From NCBI RefSeq assembly GCF_026626705.1, contig NZ_JAPNKC010000001.1, forward strand, positions 12,029,001 to 12,093,000: a DNA stretch of 64,000 nt, in the 5' to 3' direction. The DNA comes from Pyxidicoccus sp. MSG2. Lineage in GTDB: Bacteria; Myxococcota; Myxococcia; Myxococcales; Myxococcaceae. Under the pieces are notes generated by a model that worked only from the letters and a program-made list of their open reading frames with translations, had not been told where the DNA came from and ran no database searches. Below are positions 12,737 through 21,941 of the stretch, piece by piece. A program made the translations under genes and the position numbers. The first letter of the stretch is position 1. Each line of letters opens with the position of its first letter.

Positions 12737-14266
12737 ATGTCCCAAGACTCGAAGCTGCTGGAGAAGATCGCGCAGGTGGAGAAGGGTGGCGCGCAGAAGT
12801 ACCACGCGAAGAACACGGAGGCGGGCAAGCTGTTCGCCCGTGAGCGCATCCGCCTGCTGGTGGATGAGGGCTCCTTCGTGGAGGACGCGAAGCTCGCCAA
12901 CAACCTGGACCCCGAGCTGCCCTCGGATGGCGTCGTCATCGGCCTGGGCAAGGTCGCCGGTCGCACCGTGGCCATCATGGCCAACGACTCCACGGTGAAG
13001 GCCGGAAGCTGGGGCGCCCGCACGGTGGAGAAGATCCTCCGCATCCAGGAGACGGCCCGCTCGCTGCGCTGCCCGCTCTTCTACCTGGTGGACTCCGCCG
13101 GTGCGCGCATCACCGACCAGGTGGAGATGTTCCCCGGCCGTCGTGGCGCCGGCCGCATCTTCTACAACGAAGTGCACATGTCCGGCTTCGTGCCGCAGGT
13201 GTGTCTGCTCTTCGGGCCCTCCGCCGCGGGCGGCGCGTACATCCCCGCCTTCTGCGACCTGGTCATCATGGTGGATGGCAACGCCTCCATGTACCTGGGC
13301 AGCCCCCGCATGGCGGAGATGGTGATTGGCGAGAAGGTGACGCTCGAGGAGATGGGCGGCGCGAAGATGCACTGCTCCATCTCCGGCGTCGGCGACGTGC
13401 TGGTGAAGACGGAGCAGGAGGCCATCGCCGCGGCGAAGAAGTACATCGGCTTCTTCCCGGAGAACTTCAGCCAGCGCGCGCCCGTGGCCCCCGCGATTGC
13501 ACCCCTGGCCAGTGGCAAGCGCGTGGACGAAATCGTCCCCGCGGACCAGAACAAGCCCTTCGACATGCATGCGCTCATCAAGGAGCTCATCGACGAGGAC
13601 AGCTGGTTCGAGGTGAAGAAGCTCTTCGCGCAGGAGCTCATCACCGGCCTCGCCCGCATCGACGGCATGCCCGTGGGCATCGTCGCCAACCAGCCCAAGT
13701 ACAAGGGCGGCGTGCTGTTCGTGGACAGCGCGGACAAGGCGGCGCGCTTCATCTGGCTGTGTGATGCATTCAACATCCCGCTGCTCTACCTGGCGGACGT
13801 GCCGGGCTTCATGATCGGCACCAAGGTGGAGCGGGCCGGCATCATCCGCGCCGGCGCGAAGATGATTTCCGCCGTGTCCGAGGCCAGCGTCCCGAAGATC
13901 TGCGTGGTGGTCCGCAAGGCCTACGGCGCCGGCCTGTACGCCATGAGCGGTCCCGGCTTCGCGCCGGACGCCACCCTGGCGCTGCCCGGGGCGATGATCG
14001 CCGTCATGGGCCCGGAGGCGGCGGTGAACGCCGTCTACTACAACAAGATTCAGGAGCTGCCCGAGGCGGACCGCCCGGCCTACGTCCAGAAGCTGCGCGA
14101 CGAGTACAAGGCCGACGTGGACATCTACAAGCTGGCCAGCGAGCTGATCATCGACGAGATCGTCCCCGGTGACAGCCTGCGTCAGGAGCTGACCCAGCGT
14201 TATCGGCTGTACGCCCAGCGCCACCAGCCCCGTGCCGAGAAGAAGCACGGTGTCTATCCCGTCTGA
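12737..14266 (+). CDS. Acyl-CoA carboxylase carboxyltransferase (beta) subunit
   Basis: A 509-residue biotin-dependent carboxyltransferase with two crotonase-like halves. The N-terminal half has VDSAGARI and [14 protein letters not shown] (acyl-CoA site). The C-terminal half has [18 protein letters not shown] and [15 protein letters not shown] (biotin/oxyanion site). ATG 12737 is preferred over upstream in-frame positions because similarity starts at [18 protein letters not shown]. Family members act on propionyl-, methylcrotonyl- or glutaconyl-CoA. The leucine-pathway genes around it fit methylcrotonyl-CoA carboxylase, and the mutase operon fits propionyl-CoA carboxylase. No biotin carboxylase subunit is encoded in the window. 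Confidence 0.9.
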   Translation: MSQDSKLLEKIAQVEKGGAQKYHAKNTEAGKLFARERIRLLVDEGSFVEDAKLANNLDPELPSDGVVIGLGKVAGRTVAIMANDSTVKAGSWGARTVEKILRIQETARSLRCPLFYLVDSAGARITDQVEMFPGRRGAGRIFYNEVHMSGFVPQVCLLFGPSAAGGAYIPAFCDLVIMVDGNASMYLGSPRMAEMVIGEKVTLEEMGGAKMHCSISGVGDVLVKTEQEAIAAAKKYIGFFPENFSQRAPVAPAIAPLASGKRVDEIVPADQNKPFDMHALIKELIDEDSWFEVKKLFAQELITGLARIDGMPVGIVANQPKYKGGVLFVDSADKAARFIWLCDAFNIPLLYLADVPGFMIGTKVERAGIIRAGAKMISAVSEASVPKICVVVRKAYGAGLYAMSGPGFAPDATLALPGAMIAVMGPEAAVNAVYYNKIQELPEADRPAYVQKLRDEYKADVDIYKLASELIIDEIVPGDSLRQELTQRYRLYAQRHQPRAEKKHGVYPV

Positions 14267-14337
14267 GTAGAAAACCTGCTCCCTTCTCAAGCCCCCGGCC
14301 TGCGCTGGGGCGCTCTGCTATAGATCCTGCCGACACC

Positions 14338-15483
14338 ATGGATTTCGAACTTCCTGAAAGCCACCGCGCCCTCCAATCCTCCCTCCGGGACTTCTGCGAG
14401 CGCCGGGTGAAGCCGTACGCCCGCGACTGGGACAAGGACGAGAAGTTCCCGATGGAGGTCGTCCGGGAGCTGGGCCAGCTGGGCGTGCTGGGCATGCTGG
14501 TCACCGAGGAGTACGGCGGGGCGGCCATGGACTCTCTCGCCGTGGCGGTCGCCGTGGAGGAGCTCGCCCGCTACGACGGCTCGCTCGCGCTCACGGTGGC
14601 CAGCCACAACGGCCTGGGCACCAGCCACCTGCGCATCTTCGGCACCGACGCCCAGCGCAAGAAGTTCCTGCCGAAGCTCGCCACCGGTGAGTACCTCGGC
14701 GCGTGGGGCCTGACGGAGCCCGGCTCCGGCTCGGACGCCTCCGGCATGAAGACGACCGCGGTGCGCAAGGGCAACAACTGGGTGCTCAACGGCACCAAGA
14801 TGTTCATCACCCAGGGCACCGTCGGCGACGTCTTCGTGGTGCTGGCGGTGTCGTCCCCGGACAAGAAGCAGAAGGGCGTCACGGCTTTCCTGCTGGAGAA
14901 GGGAATGCCGGGGTTCAGCCAGCGCGCCATCCACGGCAAGCTGGGCATGCGCTCGTCGGACACGGCGGAGCTGGTGATGGAGAACGTGGAGGTTCCCGAC
15001 TCGGCCCGCGTGGGCGAGGTGGACCACGGCTTCATCGACACCATGAAGATCCTCGACCGCGGCCGCATCACCATCGGCGCGCTGGCGGTGGGCCTGGGGC
15101 GGGGCGCCCTGGAGGAGTCCATCCGCTACTCGCGCGAGCGCACCGCGTTCGGCCAGCCCATCAGCGAGTTCCAGGGCCTGCGCTGGATGATGGCGGACAT
15201 GAAGACGGAGATGGACGCGGCGCGCCTCCTGGTGCACCGCGCGGCCCGCCTGGCGGACGAGGGCAAGCCGTACTCGAAGGAAGCCTCCATGGCGAAGCTC
15301 TTCGCCTCCGAGGCGGCCATGCGCGCCTGCAACAAGGCGGTGCAGATCCACGGCGGCTACGGCTACACCCGCGAGTTCCCCGTCGAGCGCTACCTCCGCG
15401 ACGCCAAGCTGTGTGAAATCGGCGAGGGCACGAGCGAGATCCAGCGCACCATCATCGCCCGCGAGATCTTCAAAGGGGCGTGA
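14338..15483 (+). CDS. Acyl-CoA dehydrogenase
   Basis: A 381-residue FAD enzyme of the short/branched-chain class that oxidises an acyl-CoA to the 2-enoyl-CoA. Signatures are [17 protein letters not shown] (FAD/substrate), [13 protein letters not shown], the [21 protein letters not shown] helix, [20 protein letters not shown] and the terminal GEGTSEIQR with the likely catalytic Glu. It lies 71 bases after the carboxylase gene and its stop overlaps the next start (TGATG). Isovaleryl-CoA or a short-chain acyl-CoA are the likely substrates. Confidence 0.94.
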   Translation: MDFELPESHRALQSSLRDFCERRVKPYARDWDKDEKFPMEVVRELGQLGVLGMLVTEEYGGAAMDSLAVAVAVEELARYDGSLALTVASHNGLGTSHLRIFGTDAQRKKFLPKLATGEYLGAWGLTEPGSGSDASGMKTTAVRKGNNWVLNGTKMFITQGTVGDVFVVLAVSSPDKKQKGVTAFLLEKGMPGFSQRAIHGKLGMRSSDTAELVMENVEVPDSARVGEVDHGFIDTMKILDRGRITIGALAVGLGRGALEESIRYSRERTAFGQPISEFQGLRWMMADMKTEMDAARLLVHRAARLADEGKPYSKEASMAKLFASEAAMRACNKAVQIHGGYGYTREFPVERYLRDAKLCEIGEGTSEIQRTIIAREIFKGA

Positions 15484-16346
15484 TGGACACCGCTCGACTG
15501 GAGGGACTCGGGCTGCAAGTGCGGGAGGACGCGGCCGGCACCGAGGCGGTGCTGGACCTGGAGTCCTCCCCGCTGGTGAATCCCGTCACCCGGGCCTTCA
15601 TCCCCGAGGTGACCTTCCAGGTGATGGGGGATCGGCTCATCCCCATTGCCCCGGCGGCGGTGGTGGGGCTCGCCCCCATCCTGGTGGGGGCCCTCAGCGA
15701 CGTTTCGGACATCGAGGCGCTGCTGGCGGACGCGTTCAACGAGCACATCTTCCACGTCCAGCGGCGCTCGGCGGAGCTCCAGGTGCTGGGGCTCGCCCCG
15801 CGCGTGGACCCGGAGACGCTGGAGCTGTCCACCGAGGTGGCCGACGGCGACCTGACCGTCATGCTGGTGGCCGACCGGTTGGGCAACTTCCGGGTGGCCC
15901 GGGTGCTGCGCGGCGGTGAAGAGGTGCGCACCGCGAGCGGCCACACGCTGGAGCTGTCGGAGTTCCGGGAGCGGGTCGCGCTGACGGGCTACCTCTCCGC
16001 GCTGTTCGGCGAGCCGGCGTCCCGGCCCCAGCCCGTCCCGGTAGGCGCCGGGCTGGTGCGCTTCGCGGACATCGTGGAGAAGTTCGGTGCGGAGGCGCTG
16101 GTACCTCCGAGGAGCAGCCTGGAGCTGCTGGCACAGCTCGAGGTCAAGGGCCGTCCCTACCGCTTCGCCGCCGCGAGGGTGGCGGGGCGCACGTTCCGGG
16201 GGCTGCTGGCGGGGGCCCGGGGCAAGGTGTGGGCGGGACGGTTCGAGCTGGATGAATTTCCAGGCATCGTCCAGATGGTGGCGGACCTGCTGAAGGTCCC
16301 CCCCGAGGCCGTGAGGCTGGTGGGGCCGGACACGCCACAGGAGTGA
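15483..16346 (+). CDS. Hypothetical protein translationally coupled to acyl-CoA dehydrogenase
   Basis: A 287-residue soluble protein that I do not recognise. ATG 15483 overlaps the dehydrogenase stop by one base, with AGGGG upstream. The sequence is acidic and rich in beta-strand-like segments, has no Cys motif, signal peptide or membrane segment, and ends VGPDTPQE. It sits seven bases before rnc, so it may bridge the metabolic and RNA-processing transcription units. Confidence 0.72.
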   Translation: MDTARLEGLGLQVREDAAGTEAVLDLESSPLVNPVTRAFIPEVTFQVMGDRLIPIAPAAVVGLAPILVGALSDVSDIEALLADAFNEHIFHVQRRSAELQVLGLAPRVDPETLELSTEVADGDLTVMLVADRLGNFRVARVLRGGEEVRTASGHTLELSEFRERVALTGYLSALFGEPASRPQPVPVGAGLVRFADIVEKFGAEALVPPRSSLELLAQLEVKGRPYRFAAARVAGRTFRGLLAGARGKVWAGRFELDEFPGIVQMVADLLKVPPEAVRLVGPDTPQE

Positions 16347-16352
16347 ACGACG

Positions 16353-17180
16353 TTGAGTGGTTCCGAGAAACCCGGCCTCACCGAGCGCGTGCAGCTCCTC
16401 GAGTCCCGCCTGGGAGTGTCCATCTCCCGGCAGGACCTGGCGATTGAAGCGCTCACCCACAAGACGTACGTGAACGAGAACCCGGACCTGCGCCTGAAGG
16501 ACAACCAGCGCCTGGAGTTCTTCGGCGACGCGGTGGTGAACCTCGCCGTCGCCGACCGGCTCTGGCGGCGCTACCCGGACGTGCCGGAGGGCTTCCTCAC
16601 CAAGGTCCGCGCCCGCCTCGTGCACGAGGAGGGGCTGGCCCTGGTGGCGCGGCGGATTCCCCTGGGAGACCTGCTGCTGCTGGGCCGGGGGGAGGACAAG
16701 TATAAGGGGCGCGAGAAGAACTCGCTCCTGGCGGACGCCATGGAGGCCGTCTTCGGCGCCGTGTACCTCAGCTCGGGCATGGAGCCGGTGCTCCAGTTGG
16801 TGGACCGCTTCTTCGCGGAGCTCATCGACGAGGCCGCCGGCAGCCTGGACAAGGACTACAAGACGGCGCTGGGCCAGGTCATCCACGAGCGGCTGAAGAT
16901 GCCCCCGCGGTACCGGGTGGTGTCGGAGTCCGGCCCGGAACACTCGAAGATCTTCGAGGTGGAGGTCCTCATCGGCGACGAGCCCTTCGCGCGCGCCACG
17001 GGGCGCAGCAAGAAGGAGGCGGAGCAGGCGGCGGCCCGGGTGACGCTGGACATGCTCCCGCAGCGGCTGCCGGCGAGCGGCGCCCCGTCCCCGGCGCCGG
17101 CCTGCGAGCCCCGGGCGCAGGGGGAGGAGCCCTCCGGACAGGTTCCGGCTGAAACGTCAGGGGGCGACACCCCGGCGTGA
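16353..17180 (+). CDS. rnc: Ribonuclease III
   Basis: A double-strand-specific endoribonuclease for rRNA and mRNA processing. The protein is 275 residues. The catalytic domain carries the signature QRLEFFGDAVVNLAVADRLW (about 52-71) and LLADAMEAVFGAVYL (second acidic site, about 125-139). A dsRNA-binding domain follows (about 167-235, YKTALGQVIHE to RSKKEAEQAAA). A Pro/Ala/Glu-rich tail of about 40 residues is extra. The start is TTG 16353 with AGGAG about nine bases upstream. Coupling with era downstream in the same run is common in bacteria. Confidence 0.96.
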   Translation: MSGSEKPGLTERVQLLESRLGVSISRQDLAIEALTHKTYVNENPDLRLKDNQRLEFFGDAVVNLAVADRLWRRYPDVPEGFLTKVRARLVHEEGLALVARRIPLGDLLLLGRGEDKYKGREKNSLLADAMEAVFGAVYLSSGMEPVLQLVDRFFAELIDEAAGSLDKDYKTALGQVIHERLKMPPRYRVVSESGPEHSKIFEVEVLIGDEPFARATGRSKKEAEQAAARVTLDMLPQRLPASGAPSPAPACEPRAQGEEPSGQVPAETSGGDTPA

Positions 17181-17223
17181 AACCGCTTGGACGGGGGAGG
17201 GGTGGCGCATAAGGTGCCGCCGA

Positions 17224-17949
17224 ATGCGACCCTCCCCCCTCCGAATGACGCTCGCGCTGGTGGCCTGCCTGCTGGCGGGTACCGCCTCGGCCGCCGCTGC
17301 CGCCTCCGGCAAGTGGACGAAGAAGGTCGAGTCCGGCAAGGACCTCTACGCCACGCTGAAGACGAGCCAGGGCGACATCGTCGTCCGCCTCTTCTCCAAG
17401 GACGCCCCCAAGACGGTGGCCAACTTCGTGGGCCTGGCCTCCGGCGAGAAGGAGTGGAGGGACCCCAGGACGGGGGACAAGTCGAAGAAGCCGCTGTACG
17501 ACGGCACGGTGTTCCACCGCGTCATCCCCGACTTCATGATTCAGGGCGGAGACCCCTCGGGCACCGGCATGGGCGACCCGGGCTACCGCTTCGAGGACGA
17601 GTTCCAGAGCGGCCGTACCTTCGACAAGGTCGGCCTGCTGGCCATGGCCAACGCGGGGCCGAACAGCAACGGCAGCCAGTTCTTCATCACCACCAGCATG
17701 CCCACGTACCTGAACAACAAGCACACCATCTTCGGTGAGGTGCTGAGCGGCTACGACGTGGTGACGAAGATTGGCGGCGTGCCCCGCGACGGCCGGGACA
17801 AGCCCCAGACGCCGGTGGTCATCAACCGGGTGGTGCTGAGCGACAAGGCGCCCCCGGGCGTGAAGGCCCCGGCACCGGCGCCGAAGAAGGCGCTGGAGAA
17901 GACTCCGGAGAAGGCTCCGGGCGCGACGCCGGCTTCGCCGAAGCAGTAA
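17224..17949 (+). CDS. Exported cyclophilin-type peptidyl-prolyl isomerase
   Basis: A 241-residue cyclophilin with an N-terminal signal peptide (MTLALVACLLAGTASA, cleavage near 27-29). The isomerase domain spans about 40-205, with VFHRVIPDFMIQGGDP, NGSQFFITT and KHTIFGEVLSGYDVV. A Pro/Ala/Lys tail (about 210-241) follows and may be a flexible linker. It is the first of a tandem pair; the second copy lacks the signal peptide. It probably folds envelope or secreted proteins. Confidence 0.93.
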   Translation: MRPSPLRMTLALVACLLAGTASAAAAASGKWTKKVESGKDLYATLKTSQGDIVVRLFSKDAPKTVANFVGLASGEKEWRDPRTGDKSKKPLYDGTVFHRVIPDFMIQGGDPSGTGMGDPGYRFEDEFQSGRTFDKVGLLAMANAGPNSNGSQFFITTSMPTYLNNKHTIFGEVLSGYDVVTKIGGVPRDGRDKPQTPVVINRVVLSDKAPPGVKAPAPAPKKALEKTPEKAPGATPASPKQ

Positions 17950-18023
17950 CGCCGCGGCACGCGGGACAGTGGACCTGACACGGGCCCGTCCATCCGGCCG
18001 GGCCCCACAGACGGGAGGGCAGC

Positions 18024-18575
18024 ATGGGAATGATGGACGAGGCCCAGGCGGGCAAGGACCTTTACGCCACCTTCGACACCACGCAGGGGAAGATCGTCGC
18101 GCGCCTGTTCGCGAAGGACGCGCCGAAGACGGTGGCGAGCTTCGTGGGCCTGGCGACGGGCGAGCTGGAGTTCCAGGACCCCCAGTCGGGTGAGAAGACG
18201 AAGAAGGCGTACTACGACGGCATCGTCTTCCACCGCGTGATTCCGGGCTTCATGATTCAGGGCGGAGACCCGACGGGCACCGGCCGCGGTGGCCCGGGCT
18301 TCAACGTCCCGGACGAGTACCAGAGCGGCCGCACCTTCGACAAAGTGGGCCTGCTGGCCACGGCCAACATCGGCCGTCCCAACACCAACGGCAGCCAGTT
18401 CTTCATCACCACGTCCAAGCCGACGTACCTCAACAACAAGCACACCATCTTCGGTGAGGTGCTGAGCGGCTACGACGTGGTGGAGAAGATCGCCGGCGTG
18501 CCGCGCGACGGGAGCGACCGCCCCCGGACGGATGTGCGCATCAACAAGCTGACCATCTCGACGACCCAGCCGTAG
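18024..18575 (+). CDS. Cytoplasmic cyclophilin-type peptidyl-prolyl isomerase
   Basis: A 183-residue cyclophilin with the same core motifs as its upstream neighbour (VFHRVIPGFMIQGGDP, NGSQFFITT, KHTIFGEVLSGYDVV) but no signal peptide or tail. GGGAGGG precedes ATG 18024. DNA identity with the upstream copy is very high in patches, for example around the KHTIFGEVLSGYDVV codons, which points to recent duplication or gene conversion. The two copies would serve different compartments. Confidence 0.93.
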   Translation: MGMMDEAQAGKDLYATFDTTQGKIVARLFAKDAPKTVASFVGLATGELEFQDPQSGEKTKKAYYDGIVFHRVIPGFMIQGGDPTGTGRGGPGFNVPDEYQSGRTFDKVGLLATANIGRPNTNGSQFFITTSKPTYLNNKHTIFGEVLSGYDVVEKIAGVPRDGSDRPRTDVRINKLTISTTQP

Positions 18576-18601
18576 GCCGCCCGCCTGCCGCCCGTCCGTG
18601 C

Positions 18602-18632
18602 TTGAAGGGCCGGGCGGCGGGGCTGTTATAGG
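18602..18632 (+). promoter_or_regulatory. Possible sigma-70-type promoter for era
   Basis: TTGAAG (18602-18607) and TATAGG (18627-18632) are separated by 19 bases in the 120-base gap before era. Each hexamer matches four of six consensus positions, and the spacing is long. Confidence 0.35.
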
Positions 18633-18695
18633 GCGCTGTCAGACGTTCCTTTTTCGGGGCTCCCTTTCAGGGACTCCCAGATCACCTCCGAAGCA

Positions 18696-19640
18696 ATGGC
18701 CTCCCCCAAGACACATCGCAGCGGCTTCGCCGCGCTCATCGGGCGCCCCAACGTGGGCAAGAGCACGCTGCTCAATGCACTGACTGGCGAGAAGATCGCC
18801 ATCGTCTCGCCCAAGCCTCAAACGACTCGCAACCGCATCCTCGGCGTGGTGACGCGCCCCGAGGGGCAGGTGGCGTTCCTCGACACGCCCGGCATCCACC
18901 AGGCCAAGGGTGAGCTCAACCGGTACATGGTGGAAGTCGCCCTCAGTGCGGCCGAGGAAGTGGACCTGGTCCTCTTCCTCATCGAGCCGCCCGCGGGCGA
19001 GAAGCTCGAGGTGAGCCCGGGCAACCGCACCATCCTCGAGCGGCTGCAGAAGGTGGGCAAGCCGACCTTCCTCGTCATCAACAAGATCGACTCCATCCCC
19101 AAGGCGATGCTGCTGCCGCTCATCGACCTGTACCGCAACGAGTTCCCCTTCGCGGAGGTGGTGCCCATCTCCGCGCGGGAGAAGGACGGCGTGGAGCGGC
19201 TCTTCGACGCGGTGCTCGGCCACATGCCGGAAGGGGAGAACGTCTTCGACGACGACATGCTCACCGACCAGCAGGAGCGCGTGCTGGTGGCCGAGTACAT
19301 CCGCGAGCAGGTGCTGCGCCACTGCCGCCAGGAAATCCCCTATTCCACCGCCGTATTGGTGGACATCTTCGACGAGTCCGAGCGGGAGCCCCGGCCGGGC
19401 ACTCCGCCGAACCAGCTGGGCGGGCTCATCCGCATCGCGGCGTCCATCTACGTGGAGCGCGACAGCCAGAAGGCCATCATCATTGGCAAGCAGGGGCAGA
19501 TGCTGAAGACCATTGGCACGGACGCTCGCAAGTCCGTGCAACGCCTGCTGGGCGCGCACGTGTACCTGGACCTCCGGGTACGCGTGGAGCCGCGCTGGAG
19601 CGAGCGCCCCGAAGGCCTCAAGAAGCTGGGATACGACTGA
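18696..19640 (+). CDS. era: GTPase Era
   Basis: A ribosome-assembly GTPase acting on the 3' end of 16S rRNA. The protein is 314 residues, normal length. The G1 motif GRPNVGKST is near residue 17, followed by switch KPQTTRNRI, DTPGIH (G3) and NKID (G4). A C-terminal KH domain (about 230-305) carries AIIIGKQGQMLK. It is followed one base later by der. Confidence 0.97.
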   Translation: MASPKTHRSGFAALIGRPNVGKSTLLNALTGEKIAIVSPKPQTTRNRILGVVTRPEGQVAFLDTPGIHQAKGELNRYMVEVALSAAEEVDLVLFLIEPPAGEKLEVSPGNRTILERLQKVGKPTFLVINKIDSIPKAMLLPLIDLYRNEFPFAEVVPISAREKDGVERLFDAVLGHMPEGENVFDDDMLTDQQERVLVAEYIREQVLRHCRQEIPYSTAVLVDIFDESEREPRPGTPPNQLGGLIRIAASIYVERDSQKAIIIGKQGQMLKTIGTDARKSVQRLLGAHVYLDLRVRVEPRWSERPEGLKKLGYD

Positions 19641-19641
19641 G

Positions 19642-21021
19642 ATGAAGCCCCTGGTTGCAATTGTCGGACGCCCCAACGTGGGCAAGAGCACGCTGTTCAA
19701 CCGCCTCGTCGGCAAGCGCCTCGCGCTGGTCGAGGACATGCCCGGTGTGACGAGGGATCGCCACTACCACGACGCCGAGTGGGAGGGCCGCACCTTCACC
19801 TTCATCGACACGGGCGGCTTCGTCCCCGGCGACAAGGACTCGCTGCTCCAGCAGGTGCGAGAGCAGGCCCAGCTCGCGGTGGAGGAGTGCAACGTCATCA
19901 TCTTCGTCGTCGACGCACGTGAGGGAATCACTCCCGCGGACGACGCGGTGGCGAAGTACCTGCGCAAGAGCGGCAAGCCGGTGGTGGTGGCCGCCAACAA
20001 GCTGGACAACACCACCGGGCCGATGCAGGCGCTGGCCGCCGAGTTCTACAAGCTGGGCCTGGGCGAGGTGCAGCCCATGTCCGCCGAGCACGGCCTGGGC
20101 GTGCAGGGCCTCTTCGACGAGGTGGTGGCGAAGCTGCCCCCCAAGGAGGAGGACGAGGACGCCGAGGCCCCGCCGGACGACGGCGTCATCCGCGTGTCCA
20201 TCATCGGCCGGCCCAACGTGGGCAAGAGCACCCTGGTCAACTCCATCCTCAAGCAGAAGCGGGTGGTGGCCAGCGAGATTCCCGGCACCACCAGAGACCC
20301 GGTGGACTCGCCGCTGACCTACAAGGGCGAGCAGCTCATCCTCACGGACACCGCGGGCATCCGGCGCAAGAAGACGATTGCCCACCGGGTGGAGCAGTTC
20401 TCCGTCATCTCCGCGCTGAAGGTGATGGAGCGCAGCGACGTGGCGGTGCTGCTGATGGACGCCACGGAGCCGGCGGTGGACCAGGACGCGAAGCTGGCGG
20501 GCCTGGCGGAGGAGCGCGGCCGGGCGCTGGTCATCGTCATCAACAAGTGGGACCTGGTGGGCGCGGACCAGCGCCGGCAGGAGACCTACCGCGAATCGCT
20601 CAAGTACTCGCTCAAGTTCGTGGGCTATGCGCCCATCCTCTTCACCTCGGCCCTGACGGGCTCGAAGGTGGAGAAGGTGGTGGACGTGGCGGTGGAGCTG
20701 GCCAAGCAGTTCCGGTTCCGGGCGCCCACCCCGCAGCTCAACCGGCTGCTGGAGCACATGGTGGACAACCACCCGGCGCCCATCGTCCGGGGCAAGCCCC
20801 TGCGGCTGTACTACATCTCCCAGGTCACCACGGCGCCGCCGACCTTCGCGATCACGACGAATGCCCCCGCAGGCGTCCCGGACATGTACAAGCGGTACAT
20901 CACCAACCAGCTCCGCAAGACGTTCGACCTGCGGGTGCCCATCCGCCTCATCTTCCGGGAGCGTCCCGGGCAGGCCAAGCGGCAGGCCCGCAAGAAGCCG
21001 CACCTTCAAGGGAAGAGCTGA
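19642..21021 (+). CDS. der: GTPase Der (EngA)
   Basis: A double-GTPase needed for 50S subunit assembly. The protein is 459 residues from ATG 19642. Two complete G-domains carry GRPNVGKST at about 8-16 and again at about 190-200. DTGGF and DTAGI are the two G3 motifs, and NKLD and NKWD the two G4 motifs. A KH-like C-terminal domain follows. A start further upstream would lie inside era and is rejected. An acidic linker (EEDEDAEAPPDDG) joins the G-domains. Confidence 0.97.
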   Translation: MKPLVAIVGRPNVGKSTLFNRLVGKRLALVEDMPGVTRDRHYHDAEWEGRTFTFIDTGGFVPGDKDSLLQQVREQAQLAVEECNVIIFVVDAREGITPADDAVAKYLRKSGKPVVVAANKLDNTTGPMQALAAEFYKLGLGEVQPMSAEHGLGVQGLFDEVVAKLPPKEEDEDAEAPPDDGVIRVSIIGRPNVGKSTLVNSILKQKRVVASEIPGTTRDPVDSPLTYKGEQLILTDTAGIRRKKTIAHRVEQFSVISALKVMERSDVAVLLMDATEPAVDQDAKLAGLAEERGRALVIVINKWDLVGADQRRQETYRESLKYSLKFVGYAPILFTSALTGSKVEKVVDVAVELAKQFRFRAPTPQLNRLLEHMVDNHPAPIVRGKPLRLYYISQVTTAPPTFAITTNAPAGVPDMYKRYITNQLRKTFDLRVPIRLIFRERPGQAKRQARKKPHLQGKS

Positions 21022-21033
21022 AGCGTCAGTGCG

Positions 21034-21063
21034 TTGACACTCGCGGCGCGCGCTCCGTACAGT
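21034..21063 (+). promoter_or_regulatory. Near-consensus sigma-70 promoter upstream of yfgM-like/bamB
   Basis: A perfect -35 TTGACA (21034-21039) and a -10 TACAGT (21058-21063, four of six) are separated by 18 bases. It lies directly after der, 62 bases before the GTG start of the YfgM-like gene. It would give the envelope genes their own transcription start separate from era-der. Confidence 0.6.
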
Positions 21064-21124
21064 GCGCCGCTCTTTCACACTCTGCCAGGGTAGAGCAGCG
21101 TCGTATCTAGAGAGGTTGCCAGAC

Positions 21125-21931
21125 GTGGCCGGAACCAAGACCGAGAAGATTCGCCAGAAGGAGCTTCGCGCGCCGGACACCTTCCAGAAGGTCGGTGTCG
21201 AGGCCAGTGACTGGCTGGCTCAGCGGCAGAAGATGATCGGCATCGCCGCGGGCGTGCTGATCCTCGGCGGCCTGGGCGTGGCCATCGCCAGCCAGGTGTC
21301 CAAGAGCGGCGAGGAGAAGGCCGCCCAGGCGCTGGGCCAGGCGCTCGCCGTCCTGGAGCGGCCGGTGGAGGGCGTGGAGCCCCCGCAGCCCGGTGACACC
21401 GAGCCCGCCTTCAAGAGCCTGAAGGAGCGGGACGAGGCGCTGGTGACGGCCCTCACCGACTTCCGCAAGGCGCACGGCGGGACGCGCTCCGCGACGACGG
21501 CGGAGCTCACGCTGGGCAAGGCGCAGTTCCGGCTCGGCAACTACCCGGCGGCGCAGGAGGCCTTCGCGGCCTTCCTGAAGGACGCCCCGGCGAACGAGCC
21601 GCTGCGCGCCGGTGCGCTCGAGGGTCAGGGCTACGCCCAGGAGGCCCAGCAGAAGTACGACGACGCCATCAAGTCCTTCGACCAGATGGAGGCGGCGGGC
21701 GGCGGCGAGTACCTCACCGGCATGGGCGCGTACCACAAGGCGCGCATGCTCATCCTCCAGAACAAGAAGGAGGAGGCGGCGCAGGTGCTCTCGAAGATCT
21801 CCACGGACCACCCGAACACCGCGGCGGCGCGGCAGGCCAGCGAGCGGCTGGCGGTGCTCGCCTCGGAGGGCGTGAAGGTTCCGCCCCCGGCGCCTCCGGC
21901 GGCGCCGACCACGGGTCAGGACGCGGGGTAG
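21125..21931 (+). CDS. YfgM-like TPR protein, single-pass membrane
   Basis: A 268-residue protein with a charged N-terminus, one membrane segment (about 40-60, MIGIAAGVLILGGLGVAIA) and tetratricopeptide-like repeats (about 125-245). The architecture and position next to bamB and der match YfgM, a periplasmic chaperone partner of the SecYEG translocon in E. coli. GTG 21125 is chosen because GAGAGG lies about 11 bases upstream and similarity begins here; an upstream ATG at 21062 overlaps the -10 element. The tail is Pro/Ala rich. Confidence 0.83.
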   Translation: MAGTKTEKIRQKELRAPDTFQKVGVEASDWLAQRQKMIGIAAGVLILGGLGVAIASQVSKSGEEKAAQALGQALAVLERPVEGVEPPQPGDTEPAFKSLKERDEALVTALTDFRKAHGGTRSATTAELTLGKAQFRLGNYPAAQEAFAAFLKDAPANEPLRAGALEGQGYAQEAQQKYDDAIKSFDQMEAAGGGEYLTGMGAYHKARMLILQNKKEEAAQVLSKISTDHPNTAAARQASERLAVLASEGVKVPPPAPPAAPTTGQDAG

Positions 21932-21941
21932 CACGGACTTT

